Source: Prevotella sp. (GTDB taxonomy: Bacteria; Bacteroidota; Bacteroidia; Bacteroidales; Bacteroidaceae). Taken from it: a stretch of 64,000 bases of DNA. Positions 53,513 to 63,565 of this stretch are shown here, piece by piece (within the stretch, counting starts at the first letter, position 1; every line of letters begins with the position of its first letter). The notes below the pieces were generated by a model that made no database searches, was not told the DNA's origin, and was given only the letters and a program-made list of their open reading frames with translations. The stretch spans positions 1 through 64,000 of the forward strand of contig JAFRRN010000032.1 in assembly GCA_017428055.1 (NCBI GenBank), read 5' to 3'. The position numbers and the translations under genes are program-made.

Positions 53513-55333
53513 ATGCAAAAGGTTCGACAAACCTTGAATGGGAGGATCTTCTATCAAGGAAATATGAATCATGCTGTTATTGGAAAGATAGGTGAAGTGA
53601 AGAAAATGCAAGATAAATACATATCCATAGCAATGACCGAGTTGATACCAGTAATACGACAGATCCTACTGGAAGGTGCCTTCTTGGCGGTCTCGTTGGC
53701 AATGGCCGTATCATGCTCGGACGACAAGGGGGCGATGCGGGAGCGGTTGGAGTATGTGAGCCAGTGCAATCGCGCCGACACGGTGTTTACGGAGGCATGG
53801 CTACCCACAGTGGACTCATTGGTGAGTTTCTTTGACCACCACGGCAACGCCAACGAGCGGATGATGGCGCACTACCTGCAAGGGCGCGTACACCACGATA
53901 TGGGCGAAACACCAGCTTCATTACAAGCATATTACGATGCCATAGACTATGCAGACACCACTAAAGTAGATTGTGATTTTATAACATTGAGAAGCATCTA
54001 TGGACAGATGTCACGTATCTTCCATCAGCAAGACCTTCCGCATGATGAGATTTGGGCTATCCGACATTTCATAGATTGTATGCGAAGAACTTCAAATATG
54101 GAAGACTACGTTGTCGCAAGAAGTCAATTGATTAGACCTTACTATCTTCTTGGTGAAAAGGATTCCGTATTGCAAATTATCATTGACACTTACCAATCTC
54201 TCAAGCACTTGGGAAAAGACCAACGTGCCGCTTCTATCTTATCAGTTCCAATACATATCTATATAGAGCGTCGTGATTTGCAAAAGGCCAAACAAATAAT
54301 GGACATCTTTGAGAATGAGTCTGGCCAATTTGACGAAAACGGGAATATAGCCAAAGGTCGTGAGTATTACTATTATACCAAAGGACTATATAAACTTGCT
54401 ATAAATGACTATCAATCGGCAGAGCAATATTTCAGGAAAGTCATACTATATGGCTATTTATCAGAAGGATATAAAGGTCTACTTTCAGTTTATAGGGAGA
54501 AACAAAATATGGACTCCATTGTTCGTTTCTCCTGTCTTTACGAAGCCGCACAGGACTCCATACACAATAAGATGCAGACAGATGTCATTCATCAGATGTC
54601 TTCCCTCTACAACTACAGCAGAAGTCAAAGGGAGGCAGAACAAGAGAGAGAAAACACAAGAAAGGCAAGGATAATGCTCGGAGTGTTCCTGCTGATTACC
54701 ATTGTACTGATGGGGATAATAGGCATCATTTTTTTGCTCTACCGTAGGAAACAACAAAAGAAGAGGGAAAGGATCTGTAAGTTGGAGAGAGAATTGGAGG
54801 ACACCAAGCTTGCCCGCAGGGAAGTCCAAGAAGAATTGAAGAGGCTAAAGGCCAATGACTATGAGGGAATGATAGCTGAAAAGGAGAGGAAAGAAGCGGA
54901 ATTGACCCGTGAAATTGAACGGTTGCAGGCTGAAAACAACATTTACAAGGGTAAAGATGCAATCAAGGAAAAGGACTGCCTTGAGGATTTCAGAAGCAGT
55001 AAGATTGCCCAATTGTTCATGAAGAGGGCAAAGGGGAAGTCCGAGAGGCTCATGCCGACCGATGCTGAATGGAGTATGCTGATGTCACAATTCGGCAAGG
55101 ACATCCCCATTACCCTTAAGTCCTTTGCAGGGAACAAGCCGTTGTCCCCATTGGAACAGCGTATCTGCGTGCTGCTCTTTCTCGACATCCCGGAAAAGAG
55201 CATCTCGATAATGACAGACTCCGTAGCCTCTACGGTGTCGAATGCAAAGGCTCGGGCCAACGAAAAACTCTTTGGCAAAAAAACGGCACACTCGCTAAAA
55301 ACCGACTTATTTCATGCTCTCAAACAGGTTTGA
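53513..55333 (+). CDS. TPR-repeat membrane protein with C-terminal LuxR-like HTH domain
   Basis: This is a typical Bacteroidota one-piece regulator. The N-terminal part has a lipoprotein-like signal ending in SLAMAVSC near residue 68, then TPR-like helices (about 100-360). A membrane helix (IMLGVFLLITIVLMGIIGII, about 385-410) is followed by a coiled coil, then an HTH segment with LSPLEQRICVLLFLDIPEKS and STVSNAKARANEKLFG. It probably senses a signal outside and acts on DNA inside. An alternative start at 53633 fits the signal sequence better. It lies directly before the DUF3244 and RHS genes, which it may control. Confidence 0.75.
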   Translation: MQKVRQTLNGRIFYQGNMNHAVIGKIGEVKKMQDKYISIAMTELIPVIRQILLEGAFLAVSLAMAVSCSDDKGAMRERLEYVSQCNRADTVFTEAWLPTVDSLVSFFDHHGNANERMMAHYLQGRVHHDMGETPASLQAYYDAIDYADTTKVDCDFITLRSIYGQMSRIFHQQDLPHDEIWAIRHFIDCMRRTSNMEDYVVARSQLIRPYYLLGEKDSVLQIIIDTYQSLKHLGKDQRAASILSVPIHIYIERRDLQKAKQIMDIFENESGQFDENGNIAKGREYYYYTKGLYKLAINDYQSAEQYFRKVILYGYLSEGYKGLLSVYREKQNMDSIVRFSCLYEAAQDSIHNKMQTDVIHQMSSLYNYSRSQREAEQERENTRKARIMLGVFLLITIVLMGIIGIIFLLYRRKQQKKRERICKLERELEDTKLARREVQEELKRLKANDYEGMIAEKERKEAELTREIERLQAENNIYKGKDAIKEKDCLEDFRSSKIAQLFMKRAKGKSERLMPTDAEWSMLMSQFGKDIPITLKSFAGNKPLSPLEQRICVLLFLDIPEKSISIMTDSVASTVSNAKARANEKLFGKKTAHSLKTDLFHALKQV

Positions 55334-55418
55334 CGAATTTTGACGAATTATTTTTTCAAGCTATTGTAAAGCAAGTAGATACATTTGAAAAAAACATGAA
55401 ATGGCGAATTTTGACGAA
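55329..55418. promoter_or_regulatory. Three repeated TTTGACGAA sites before the toxin locus
   Basis: TTTGACGAA occurs at 55329-55337, and TTTTGACGAA at 55338-55347 and 55409-55418. The last ends 17 bp before the -33 TTTG of the next promoter. They may be operator sites, perhaps for the regulator encoded just upstream. Confidence 0.5.
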
Positions 55419-55435
55419 CAAAAATAAGACAAATA

Positions 55436-55468
55436 TTTGGGGAAGATGATTCTATTGTCATATTTTTG
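55436..55468 (+). promoter_or_regulatory. Promoter of the DUF3244-RHS operon
   Basis: TTTG (55436-55439) and TATTTTTG (55461-55468) are 21 bp apart, 25 bp before the ATG at 55494. Confidence 0.65.
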
Positions 55469-55493
55469 CGAAAACATCAAATGTCGTAAAGAT

Positions 55494-55862
55494 ATGAAAA
55501 GAATTTTTTTTGTTTTAGTATTAATGGAAATGGCACTATATAGCGGTGCTAAAACACAGGTTGTTAATGAAGAGATTTCCCTTCAGGTACGTTTTGACGA
55601 TCCGACAAATGGTCATGAACCCTTTCCGAAATCTCCCATTAAGAAACCCACCATCTCTCTTAATGACCACACCTTGTATTTCAACACCCCTTGCGACGGA
55701 TGCACATTGAACATCGTGGACGGTAACGGTGTGGTGGCCTATACTACCGTGATTCCCACGGGGACGACATCCTTGGTGCTTCCCACAACCCTTTCCGGCG
55801 AGTACGAGCTGCAAATCATAAGCGGGAACTACTGCTTTTGGGGAATCATCACATTATTATAA
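55494..55862 (+). CDS. DUF3244-type small secreted protein
   Basis: The start at 55494 gives signal peptide MKRIFFVLVLMEMALYSGA. The 122-residue protein has KKPTISLNDHTLYFNTPCDG, then LNIVDGNGVVAYTTVIPTG and GEYELQIISGNYCFWGIITL, the beta-sandwich pattern of DUF3244, a Bacteroidota secreted family of unknown role. It is the first gene after the promoter, 35 bp before the RHS-type gene. Confidence 0.75.
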   Translation: MKRIFFVLVLMEMALYSGAKTQVVNEEISLQVRFDDPTNGHEPFPKSPIKKPTISLNDHTLYFNTPCDGCTLNIVDGNGVVAYTTVIPTGTTSLVLPTTLSGEYELQIISGNYCFWGIITLL

Positions 55863-55897
55863 ATACTACATACTTCAACAAACAACACAATAACAAG

Positions 55898-58800
55898 ATG
55901 AAAAGAACAATTCATTATTTCCCTTTATTAATGTTATTCCTATTGCCCATGCCATTGCGGGGGAATCACCATGAGAGTGTAAACAGATGGAATGAAAACC
56001 TGAATGACACGATATTCGTAGATAGTTTAATAATGGATTCCACGCTATTGCAAGGAAGACTAATGGCTTCAAATTCCAGCAACAACGAATACACCGTTAC
56101 ATTTCCTGAATATGAGTACAAGTCGCCAGAGGCATCAGCATTCCGTAAATACGGGGAGGTGGAAGCCAACGAATACACGGGAAGCCCTAACATCAGTATA
56201 CCATTATACACCCTCAAGTTCCACGACATCACCATACCCATATCATTGACTTACGACGCATCGGGGATAAAAGTAGACCAAGAAGCATCATGGGTTGGGC
56301 TGGGCTGGAATCTCCTGACTGGCGGTTGCATCAACTACGTGATGTCGGGCGGCAAGGACATCAGCAACCTTTACAACTCTCCCGCTTACTTCCAGCAATT
56401 CGCCAGTCAAGGGTCTGGGTATTATGTTACTTTCACATCCAACATGGAAAACGACTTCCCATTGGTTGAGGATTTGCAAAACGGCTATGGCGAACAAGAT
56501 TATTATTCCGTAAACGTTCTCGGCAAGAATTTGCTATTTGTTTTTAATCCCGTCACCAACCAGCCCGAAGTCATTGGAAGGAACGAAGAACCCTTCAAGG
56601 TGGAGGAGTTAAATGGCTGCACATACCAAAGCACCAATGACGCAAGGTGGCGAATCACAGATGCCAACGGGCAACAATACTATTTTGAGCAGGGGGAATC
56701 AACGATCTCCAATGTTATTTCAGGTATGTACACTTCTACGTGGAATCTGACAAAAATAGTCTCTCCCAAGGGATTCACCGTAAATTTCACCTACTCTGAT
56801 ATATATCAAGTCGAATCGCTTGCCAATTACAGCGAAGTGTATGATTTCATACTCAACAAAGAACCCTATAGATGGTTGGTGAATAACAAGATGGCCTCTT
56901 GCGACGAACTATTCGGCTACCATAACGCTTATGACCCGCCTTATCACTATATCATGACAAAATATCTAAGCCGCATTGAGACAGACAACGAAAGGGTAAC
57001 ATTCTCACTGAGCGACAGGGATGACTACTCCGGCGCGAAGAGAATCGACACGATAACTATCACATCACGCCTGACGGGCAAGGAAATCAAGAAATTACAG
57101 TTCAAATACTCCTACCTTTCCTCGTCTACTGTTGGAGGAAACCACCTTAGTCCATCCGATGACCCCATGGAGAACTTCCCGAAGTTACGGACTCGCCTCA
57201 TTCTCAACTCCATCAGTGAGATATTCGGTATAGACACTTTGAGTACCGCATTCGAATACGACCCTACTCCATTACCTATGAAAACCTCTTTTGCCAAGGA
57301 CTTTTGGGGATATTACAATGGAAAGGAGAACAACAGCCATTCCATAGCACAGACAATCAGGACACTCCTTCCAACCTACTTTCCTCTGTCAGGCATTTAT
57401 AATCTTCAATCTGAAGAAGCTCTACCCCGATTCACGGGAGCATACAGATATTGCGACCCCTCTTTCATCCAAGCGGGAACGCTAAAAAGAATCACCTATC
57501 CTACCAAGGGATATACATCGTTCACTTACGAGCCACACCAATTCATCTCACAGGACATTGCATACCCCTCTTCGGCGGACATGCACGCCATCAGGCGTTA
57601 CTACACCATCTACGCGGGTGATTACACATCAACGCCATATAGCTCACCACCCACTCATTACCAATTCGACATCGATGCCACGTTTCATGGGACTTTAAAG
57701 ATTAATTACGAGGGGACATTGAGCAGCCTTTACAACGGCAACGCCAATGTGACCATCTACCCCATGAATGGCGGAAGCCCCATAAGATTCGACCTAAGGG
57801 ATGCCCCTTCTGAAGAAATAGCATACGGAAATTCATATTCAGAGACAAGATACCTGACTTTGGGGGCTGGCTCATACATGCTTACCGCCACTTGTCCCTA
57901 TCCCCCATACGGCGATATGTCTTTCAGGGTATATACAACCATTGACATCAAAAAAGAAATCAGTCCCAGCATTTACCCCGTTTCGACAGGTGGCGGGTTG
58001 CGTGTGAAAATGATTGAAGACCACGACCATAACGGAACTTTACTGCGGAAGACAGAATACAAGTATGAGTTGGAAAACGGCATTTCGAGTGGTAAATTGT
58101 TGCGTCCCATGCAATGGGCGGAACGCAAAACCATCATATTCATCGGGCCAGACTATCCAGGCGATAATGCTGGCGCATCGAAATACGAAATCCTTCGCCT
58201 ACATAACACTCCTGTCGGAATACCTTCCTTCACATCTTCCGTGAGCAGGGGAGTTGTGGGATATTCACGTGTGGTAAAGAAACAATATGAGTCCAGCGAG
58301 ACTGTGGGCAGGGAATGTACATCTTTCTACCTCAACCGTATACCCATAAAGGAATTAGGCAAGTTCTATTTCTTTGAAAGGTTTGACAACGGGAAACTTG
58401 AAAAGCAATATGTAACGGACAAGGACAGTACTATCATCAGAAAAGTGGAAAACTCATATACCCCCATATCTTACATGCTTCCTATTTACAATGCTATATA
58501 TGAGAATAGGTACATAGACTTCAGAGGGGCTGGGATATTGTCAATGGACTTTCCACATTACAAGTTTTGGACTTACCCTTTCCGAACAAGCTGGAGTTTC
58601 CTTTCCCGTTCCACAAAAACAGAGTACGACGGCACGGATTCCTTGATTGTTACCCATGATTATACATACAACCTGGGCAACCATCAAGTAGCCAGCGACA
58701 GCTATAACTCCAGTATTGACAGCTTATGGTACGTGGGAAGATATTTCTATCCCTCCGACTACACCACTTCCATCATGCAATCCATGTGCGATAGTGCGAA

Positions 58801-59389
58801 ATTCATACTTAATCCTATCATCAAGGAAACGCTTTCCGTTATGAAGGGCGAAACGGAGCGAGTCATACGAAAGCATGAGAACCAGTATGTTTCTATCCAG
58901 AGGGACACGAGCCTTGAGGATGGGGTGAACTTTTGTATTAACAAGTCCTCATTCGCCCCATCTGGGGGTAGCCTGGAACAGCGTCTGTCATACACATACG
59001 ACCATTTCGGTAACGTGACAAGCGTCACCAAGGATGGCAACGAATATGTTGCATACCTATATTCTTACAACCATACTTATCCTGTTGCAGAAATCAAGGG
59101 CGCATCCTATAGTCAAATTGTCAGCTGGTTAGGTACATCACGTATCAATTCGCTTTCCTCTTCCACCACGGGAATAGCCGAACTTCTGTCAGAAGTCCGA
59201 AATATCCTCGCCGCCAAGGACATACTGGTTACCACTTATACCTTTGAGCCATCGGTGGGCATGACCAGCATGACATTACCCAATGGCACTACCACATATT
59301 ACGAATATGATGCGGCTGGAAGACTTTCGGTTGTACGTAATCATGACGGAAGTTTAGTGGAAAGGAATACCTACCATTATAAACAATAA
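55898..59389 (+). CDS. Large exported YD/RHS-type shell protein (first of two)
   Basis: The start MKRTIHYFPLLMLFLLPMPL gives a signal peptide. The protein is 1163 residues. It opens like the N-terminal part of other Bacteroidota RHS systems (YTGSPNISIPLYTLKFHDIT, SLTYDASGIKVDQEASWVGL, GWNLLTGG). It ends with YD repeats: LSYTYDHFGNVTSVTKDGNE and YYEYDAAGRLSVVRNHDGSL. No toxin tip is present, so it may form the outer half of the shell and act with the next protein, which begins 5 bp later. Confidence 0.8.
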   Translation: MKRTIHYFPLLMLFLLPMPLRGNHHESVNRWNENLNDTIFVDSLIMDSTLLQGRLMASNSSNNEYTVTFPEYEYKSPEASAFRKYGEVEANEYTGSPNISIPLYTLKFHDITIPISLTYDASGIKVDQEASWVGLGWNLLTGGCINYVMSGGKDISNLYNSPAYFQQFASQGSGYYVTFTSNMENDFPLVEDLQNGYGEQDYYSVNVLGKNLLFVFNPVTNQPEVIGRNEEPFKVEELNGCTYQSTNDARWRITDANGQQYYFEQGESTISNVISGMYTSTWNLTKIVSPKGFTVNFTYSDIYQVESLANYSEVYDFILNKEPYRWLVNNKMASCDELFGYHNAYDPPYHYIMTKYLSRIETDNERVTFSLSDRDDYSGAKRIDTITITSRLTGKEIKKLQFKYSYLSSSTVGGNHLSPSDDPMENFPKLRTRLILNSISEIFGIDTLSTAFEYDPTPLPMKTSFAKDFWGYYNGKENNSHSIAQTIRTLLPTYFPLSGIYNLQSEEALPRFTGAYRYCDPSFIQAGTLKRITYPTKGYTSFTYEPHQFISQDIAYPSSADMHAIRRYYTIYAGDYTSTPYSSPPTHYQFDIDATFHGTLKINYEGTLSSLYNGNANVTIYPMNGGSPIRFDLRDAPSEEIAYGNSYSETRYLTLGAGSYMLTATCPYPPYGDMSFRVYTTIDIKKEISPSIYPVSTGGGLRVKMIEDHDHNGTLLRKTEYKYELENGISSGKLLRPMQWAERKTIIFIGPDYPGDNAGASKYEILRLHNTPVGIPSFTSSVSRGVVGYSRVVKKQYESSETVGRECTSFYLNRIPIKELGKFYFFERFDNGKLEKQYVTDKDSTIIRKVENSYTPISYMLPIYNAIYENRYIDFRGAGILSMDFPHYKFWTYPFRTSWSFLSRSTKTEYDGTDSLIVTHDYTYNLGNHQVASDSYNSSIDSLWYVGRYFYPSDYTTSIMQSMCDSAKFILNPIIKETLSVMKGETERVIRKHENQYVSIQRDTSLEDGVNFCINKSSFAPSGGSLEQRLSYTYDHFGNVTSVTKDGNEYVAYLYSYNHTYPVAEIKGASYSQIVSWLGTSRINSLSSSTTGIAELLSEVRNILAAKDILVTTYTFEPSVGMTSMTLPNGTTTYYEYDAAGRLSVVRNHDGSLVERNTYHYKQ

Positions 59390-59394
59390 TCTTT

Positions 59395-62300
59395 ATGGGA
59401 AATATGGAAAATAGCAAGATTTTCACTATATTTGCAATGTCATTACACCTCATAGGAGTAATGGGTCAAAGTAACGTTCATAATTACGTCATGAAAGAAA
59501 CCATGCTAAGTGATGACTATATGGTAAAAAACACCGAAGTAAGGTACTATAATGGATTGGGTACCCCTGTCATGTCTGTAACGGATGCTTTATCAGGCAG
59601 CGGAATGTTCACATACTCAATGCAATCTTATGACTTACTCGGCAGGCAGACGCAAACATGGTTGCCCGTGACGACCTCCAACACATCGCCAAGCTATGTC
59701 GCACCATCTGAAATCCCCTCCATGTCAGAATCATTCCACCATGATGCCCATGCATACTTGCTTGTGTCTTATGACGCATCAGACCGACTATTGGAAGAAT
59801 GGGGAGCTGGAGAGACATGGCATCATGAAGGGCGCAAAAAGGAGACTTCCTATCGGTTTAACCACGCCAACGAAGTAAGATTATACGATGCTCCCACGGA
59901 TGGCTCATGCTCCTTGGTAAAGAAGGGATATTATGCCAAGAACAGACTCTCCGTAACGGAAGCCTCTGACGAGGAAGGGCACTCCATACAGGTTTTCACG
60001 GACATGCAAGGACGCAAGGTGCTGGAGCGGCGAAATGGCAATAATGACACATACTTTGTGTACAACGACTTGGGGCAGCTCCGTTTCGTGCTGTCCCCAG
60101 GCTACCAAACGGAGGGACACAAGGCCAAGTACGCTTATGAATACCGATATGACGACAGGGGGCGGATGGTGAAGAAGATTCTGCCGGGTTGCCAATACGT
60201 GCAGTATTGGTACGACAGCACTGACCGACTCCTGTTCATGCAAGACGGGAAGCTGCGAGCGCAGGGCAAATACCGTTTCTTCTTTTGCGACCGCTTGGGA
60301 AGGCTTGCCGTGCAGGGTACATGTACCGCCTGCAATCGCGGCACTTACTATGCCGCCGTCAGTTTCACCCAAGGAACGGGTGGTTTTTGTAATACGGGAT
60401 ATGTGCTTACCAAGAGCGGCATCGTCACCTCACCGAAGTTGGAAGTCGTGAATTATTATGACACCTATGGATTCATGGAAAGGCTCACGCCCGAGGAGCA
60501 GGACTCCTTGTCGTTCTGCCCCTTGGCGGGCTATCCCACGTCAGAGACGGCTGCAAAAGGATTGCCGACGGGAATCGTTACATACCTGATAGAGAACCCT
60601 TCTTTATACACAATCGCCACTACGTATTACGACGGGAAGGGAAGACCTGTCTGCACACGCGCCACTAACCATCTTGACGGGATGGATGTCATGCACGTAA
60701 AATATACTTTCACGGGTAATCCCGAAAAGACCTGGCATCGCCAATCGTCGTCCATAGACATCGGGATAACAGAGGAATACGAATTCATGTACGACCATGC
60801 GGACAGGCTTCAGAAAACATGGTACTCGCTGAACGGGTGCAGCCCCTTCGACCTATCGGAATGCTCATACGATGAATTGGGACGCATTTACACGAAAACC
60901 ATAGGTGGGACGGAGACCGTCCATTATGGCTACAATATCCGTAACTGGCCGACTGCCATCACAAGCCAGAAGTTCGCCGAGACCTTGACATACGGTGGGG
61001 CTGAGGATGGGTTCACGCCTACATACCCCTGTTTCAATGGCAACATATCAGCCATCCGCTGGCACGTTCAGGGGGATACCATACAGAGAGGCTACCAATT
61101 CCACTATGACAGTCTCGACAGGCTCACGGCAGCCCATTACGGAGAGGGCACGACGATAGGGAATAACGAGGGGCGGTACGATGAGAATGCCACTTACGAC
61201 AATATGGGCAACATGGTGAGGTTCAAGCGATACGGCAAGGCAGACAATGGCGCTTACGGGACGGTGGACGACCTGGTTATTTCACACGACGGCAACCAGA
61301 TGATCAAGGTGACCGACCATGCGGAGTACGATCCGACGGCAAAGGGGGCGTTCCATTTCAGTGACGGGGCGAATGAGAGTACGGAGTACACCTACGATGG
61401 CAACGGTAACATGACGAAAGACCTTAACAGAGGATTTACCTCCGTCAGCTACAACAACATAAACCTGCCTAACCTAATCGTCAATGGAACAAACAGGCAT
61501 ACAAGAATCGTCTATGACGCTGCGGGACGAAAACTCACCTCATATTCGGTAACAACAGCCCAGCTCTTATGGGACGATGAGGAAGAAAGTGCGTCAGGGG
61601 ATACCAATGAGCCGCGCAGGGCAAGGGAGACCATGCCCAAGGGCTTTAGCGACTATATCGACTACTGCGCCAACATCGTCTATGACGGGGAAAAAGCCAT
61701 CGTCCTCAATCCCGAAGGGTATGCCGTGGTAGACCAAGGAGGTAACGCTACCTTCCACTACTATCTCCGAGACCACATCGGCAGCAACCGGGTCGTGTTC
61801 ACCCCACAGGACAGCATCGAGCAGGTGAACCACTACTACGCATGGGGTGGGCTGATGGACATCAGCTCCAACGAGGATGCCCAGCGATATAGGTTCTGCG
61901 GGAAGGAACTATTAAGGGACAACGGCATCGACTGGTACGACCACGGGGCAAGATGGTACGACGCGACATTGCCGACTTGGCATACCATGGATCCATTAAG
62001 TGAGAGTTACTACAATATCAGTCCGTTTGTGTATTGCGCAGGGAATCCCATTAATTTAAAAGATTTAGATGGAAGAAAGTTCGTTTTTACAAATGGTACA
62101 ACAGATTCGTTTAAAGAATCATTTTACAAAGCAATCAATCTCCTTAATACGAAAGGGTGTGGTGATTTATATAACTTGATAGAAAGTGTTTCAATCAATA
62201 TATACATAATTGAAAAATATGACATAGAGGATGGCAACTATTTTGACAGCACAAAAGAATCTCTTTTTTGGAATCCTCATAGGGGTATTAAGACAACGAA

Positions 62301-62622
62301 TGAAATCTTTTTATCACCTACCACATTATTGAATCATGAATTAGACCATATCTCTGAATACTTATTTAATAATAGTCAGTATAACATCAATTCTAAAGAT
62401 GACGATAAAAACCTTTACACAAACAAGGAGGAAGAACGAGTAATAAAAGGATCAGAACAGAAAACCGCAAAAGCGTTAGGGGAAATTAGAGATGGAGAAA
62501 CAACAAGAACTGACCATTCTGGTTTTGCTTTTGAGACGAATGACCCAACTTCAAATAAACCGTTAAATGAGAGTCATGATGATGAATTTGTTATATATGG
62601 GCAGAAAATCAATAAACAATAG
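59395..62622 (+). CDS. RHS-repeat toxin with C-terminal metallopeptidase-like (HELDH) tip
   Basis: The 1075-residue protein has a signal-like N-terminus (IFTIFAMSLHLIGVMG), then many YD/RHS repeats (YDASDRLLEEWG, YDAAGRKLTSYS), and the conserved RHS core end, YRFCGKELLRDNGIDWYDHG onward to CAGNPINLKDLDGR. After the core (about residue 895) the composition becomes AT-rich and a new domain starts. It contains NHELDHISEYLF near residue 981, matching the HExxH zinc site of M91-like toxins, and further glutamates in EEERVIKGSEQKTAKALGE. So a metallopeptidase toxin is likely. A probable immunity gene starts 4 bp after the stop. Confidence 0.85.
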   Translation: MGNMENSKIFTIFAMSLHLIGVMGQSNVHNYVMKETMLSDDYMVKNTEVRYYNGLGTPVMSVTDALSGSGMFTYSMQSYDLLGRQTQTWLPVTTSNTSPSYVAPSEIPSMSESFHHDAHAYLLVSYDASDRLLEEWGAGETWHHEGRKKETSYRFNHANEVRLYDAPTDGSCSLVKKGYYAKNRLSVTEASDEEGHSIQVFTDMQGRKVLERRNGNNDTYFVYNDLGQLRFVLSPGYQTEGHKAKYAYEYRYDDRGRMVKKILPGCQYVQYWYDSTDRLLFMQDGKLRAQGKYRFFFCDRLGRLAVQGTCTACNRGTYYAAVSFTQGTGGFCNTGYVLTKSGIVTSPKLEVVNYYDTYGFMERLTPEEQDSLSFCPLAGYPTSETAAKGLPTGIVTYLIENPSLYTIATTYYDGKGRPVCTRATNHLDGMDVMHVKYTFTGNPEKTWHRQSSSIDIGITEEYEFMYDHADRLQKTWYSLNGCSPFDLSECSYDELGRIYTKTIGGTETVHYGYNIRNWPTAITSQKFAETLTYGGAEDGFTPTYPCFNGNISAIRWHVQGDTIQRGYQFHYDSLDRLTAAHYGEGTTIGNNEGRYDENATYDNMGNMVRFKRYGKADNGAYGTVDDLVISHDGNQMIKVTDHAEYDPTAKGAFHFSDGANESTEYTYDGNGNMTKDLNRGFTSVSYNNINLPNLIVNGTNRHTRIVYDAAGRKLTSYSVTTAQLLWDDEEESASGDTNEPRRARETMPKGFSDYIDYCANIVYDGEKAIVLNPEGYAVVDQGGNATFHYYLRDHIGSNRVVFTPQDSIEQVNHYYAWGGLMDISSNEDAQRYRFCGKELLRDNGIDWYDHGARWYDATLPTWHTMDPLSESYYNISPFVYCAGNPINLKDLDGRKFVFTNGTTDSFKESFYKAINLLNTKGCGDLYNLIESVSINIYIIEKYDIEDGNYFDSTKESLFWNPHRGIKTTNEIFLSPTTLLNHELDHISEYLFNNSQYNINSKDDDKNLYTNKEEERVIKGSEQKTAKALGEIRDGETTRTDHSGFAFETNDPTSNKPLNESHDDEFVIYGQKINKQ
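61903..62049 (+). repeat. RHS-core direct repeat, copy 1 (in the intact toxin gene)
   Basis: This 147 bp at the end of the RHS core is repeated at 63419-63565 with no gaps and four differences. It marks the junction between the fixed core and the variable toxin tip. Confidence 0.95.
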
Positions 62623-62626
62623 TTGC

Positions 62627-63382
62627 ATGTGCATCCTGATATGGACCATCGGGACCATGGGTGCTTTCGCGACGAACCGCTACAATTTTTATTTGGAGGG
62701 CGTTGACAAAGTAATCGTGAAAAGAGGTCCTTGGGATGCACTTCCCCCCGTGAGTGTCAGTTGCATGGATTTTGAGGGGCAGTTGCATTTTGATCAGTTT
62801 GTGATACGTGACGGGGAAAGAATCAAAGATTTATGCAAGTTGATGGAGTCCCTGAAACCTAAAGAATGCAAATATGGGGTTGACGTAAGGTGTAAGATAT
62901 ACATGTACCATGGCGATGAGCTTGTCACCACCGCATGCATGAACAAGTACTCCTGCATGATTGACGGGAATTGTTACAAGACGACAGATGAGATGGTGGA
63001 ATTCCTCAATGCGATTCCAGACGACGAGCTTTGCCCACCTGGCACGTACACACGAAAACTGGATGGCAGCATAGTAGAAAGGTCATTTCCCAATGGAAGG
63101 GACAGCTTAACTGTCTTGATTGACGAGCGACTGGTGCCGCGCTTGACAAAATTGGGGCTGGAAACCCCTATCAGGTTTGAGGTAATGTGCACGGCCGAAC
63201 AAGATGGCACCCCTACGATGGTGAAGGCATCCGCCACGGACATGGACGGGAACAGACGGGCCGTCTCCGATGAAGTCACCCAAACGGTCGTGGCATTCTT
63301 CAAGGAAGACATCAGATGGAAGCCGAACAAAGAACGAATGTGTTTTGACATCATCCCTGTCAATATTACGTTCATTCCGTAG
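62627..63382 (+). CDS. Probable immunity protein, exported
   Basis: The start at 62627 gives a short signal-like MCILIWTIGTMGAFA; an ATG at 62597 would overlap the toxin gene. The mature part has no recognised domain. Segments KVIVKRGPWDALPPVSVS and GQLHFDQFVIRDGERIKDLC stand out, with a C-terminal AFFKEDIRWKP. Location directly after a toxin tip and before a displaced tip is the standard place for an immunity gene. That is the only evidence for this role; a secreted site would suit protection outside the inner membrane. Confidence 0.6.
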   Translation: MCILIWTIGTMGAFATNRYNFYLEGVDKVIVKRGPWDALPPVSVSCMDFEGQLHFDQFVIRDGERIKDLCKLMESLKPKECKYGVDVRCKIYMYHGDELVTTACMNKYSCMIDGNCYKTTDEMVEFLNAIPDDELCPPGTYTRKLDGSIVERSFPNGRDSLTVLIDERLVPRLTKLGLETPIRFEVMCTAEQDGTPTMVKASATDMDGNRRAVSDEVTQTVVAFFKEDIRWKPNKERMCFDIIPVNITFIP

Positions 63383-63418
63383 GAAGGCTTTCCGATTTTC
63401 AACATAAAAATTCAGAAA

Positions 63419-63565
63419 AAGGAACTATTGAGGGACAACGGCATCGACTGGTACGACCACGGGGCAAGATGGTACGACGCGACATTGCCGACTTGGCATA
63501 CCATGGATCCATTAAGTGAGAGTTACTACAATATCAGTCCGTTGGTGTAGTGCGCAGGGAATCCT
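63419..63565 (+). repeat. RHS-core direct repeat, copy 2 (in the orphan tip)
   Basis: Same as 61903-62049, displaced by 1516 bp, with only four differences: A to G at 63430, T to G at 63544 (Phe to Leu), T to G at 63550 (Tyr to stop) and a silent C to T late. Such identity would allow homologous recombination. Confidence 0.95.
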
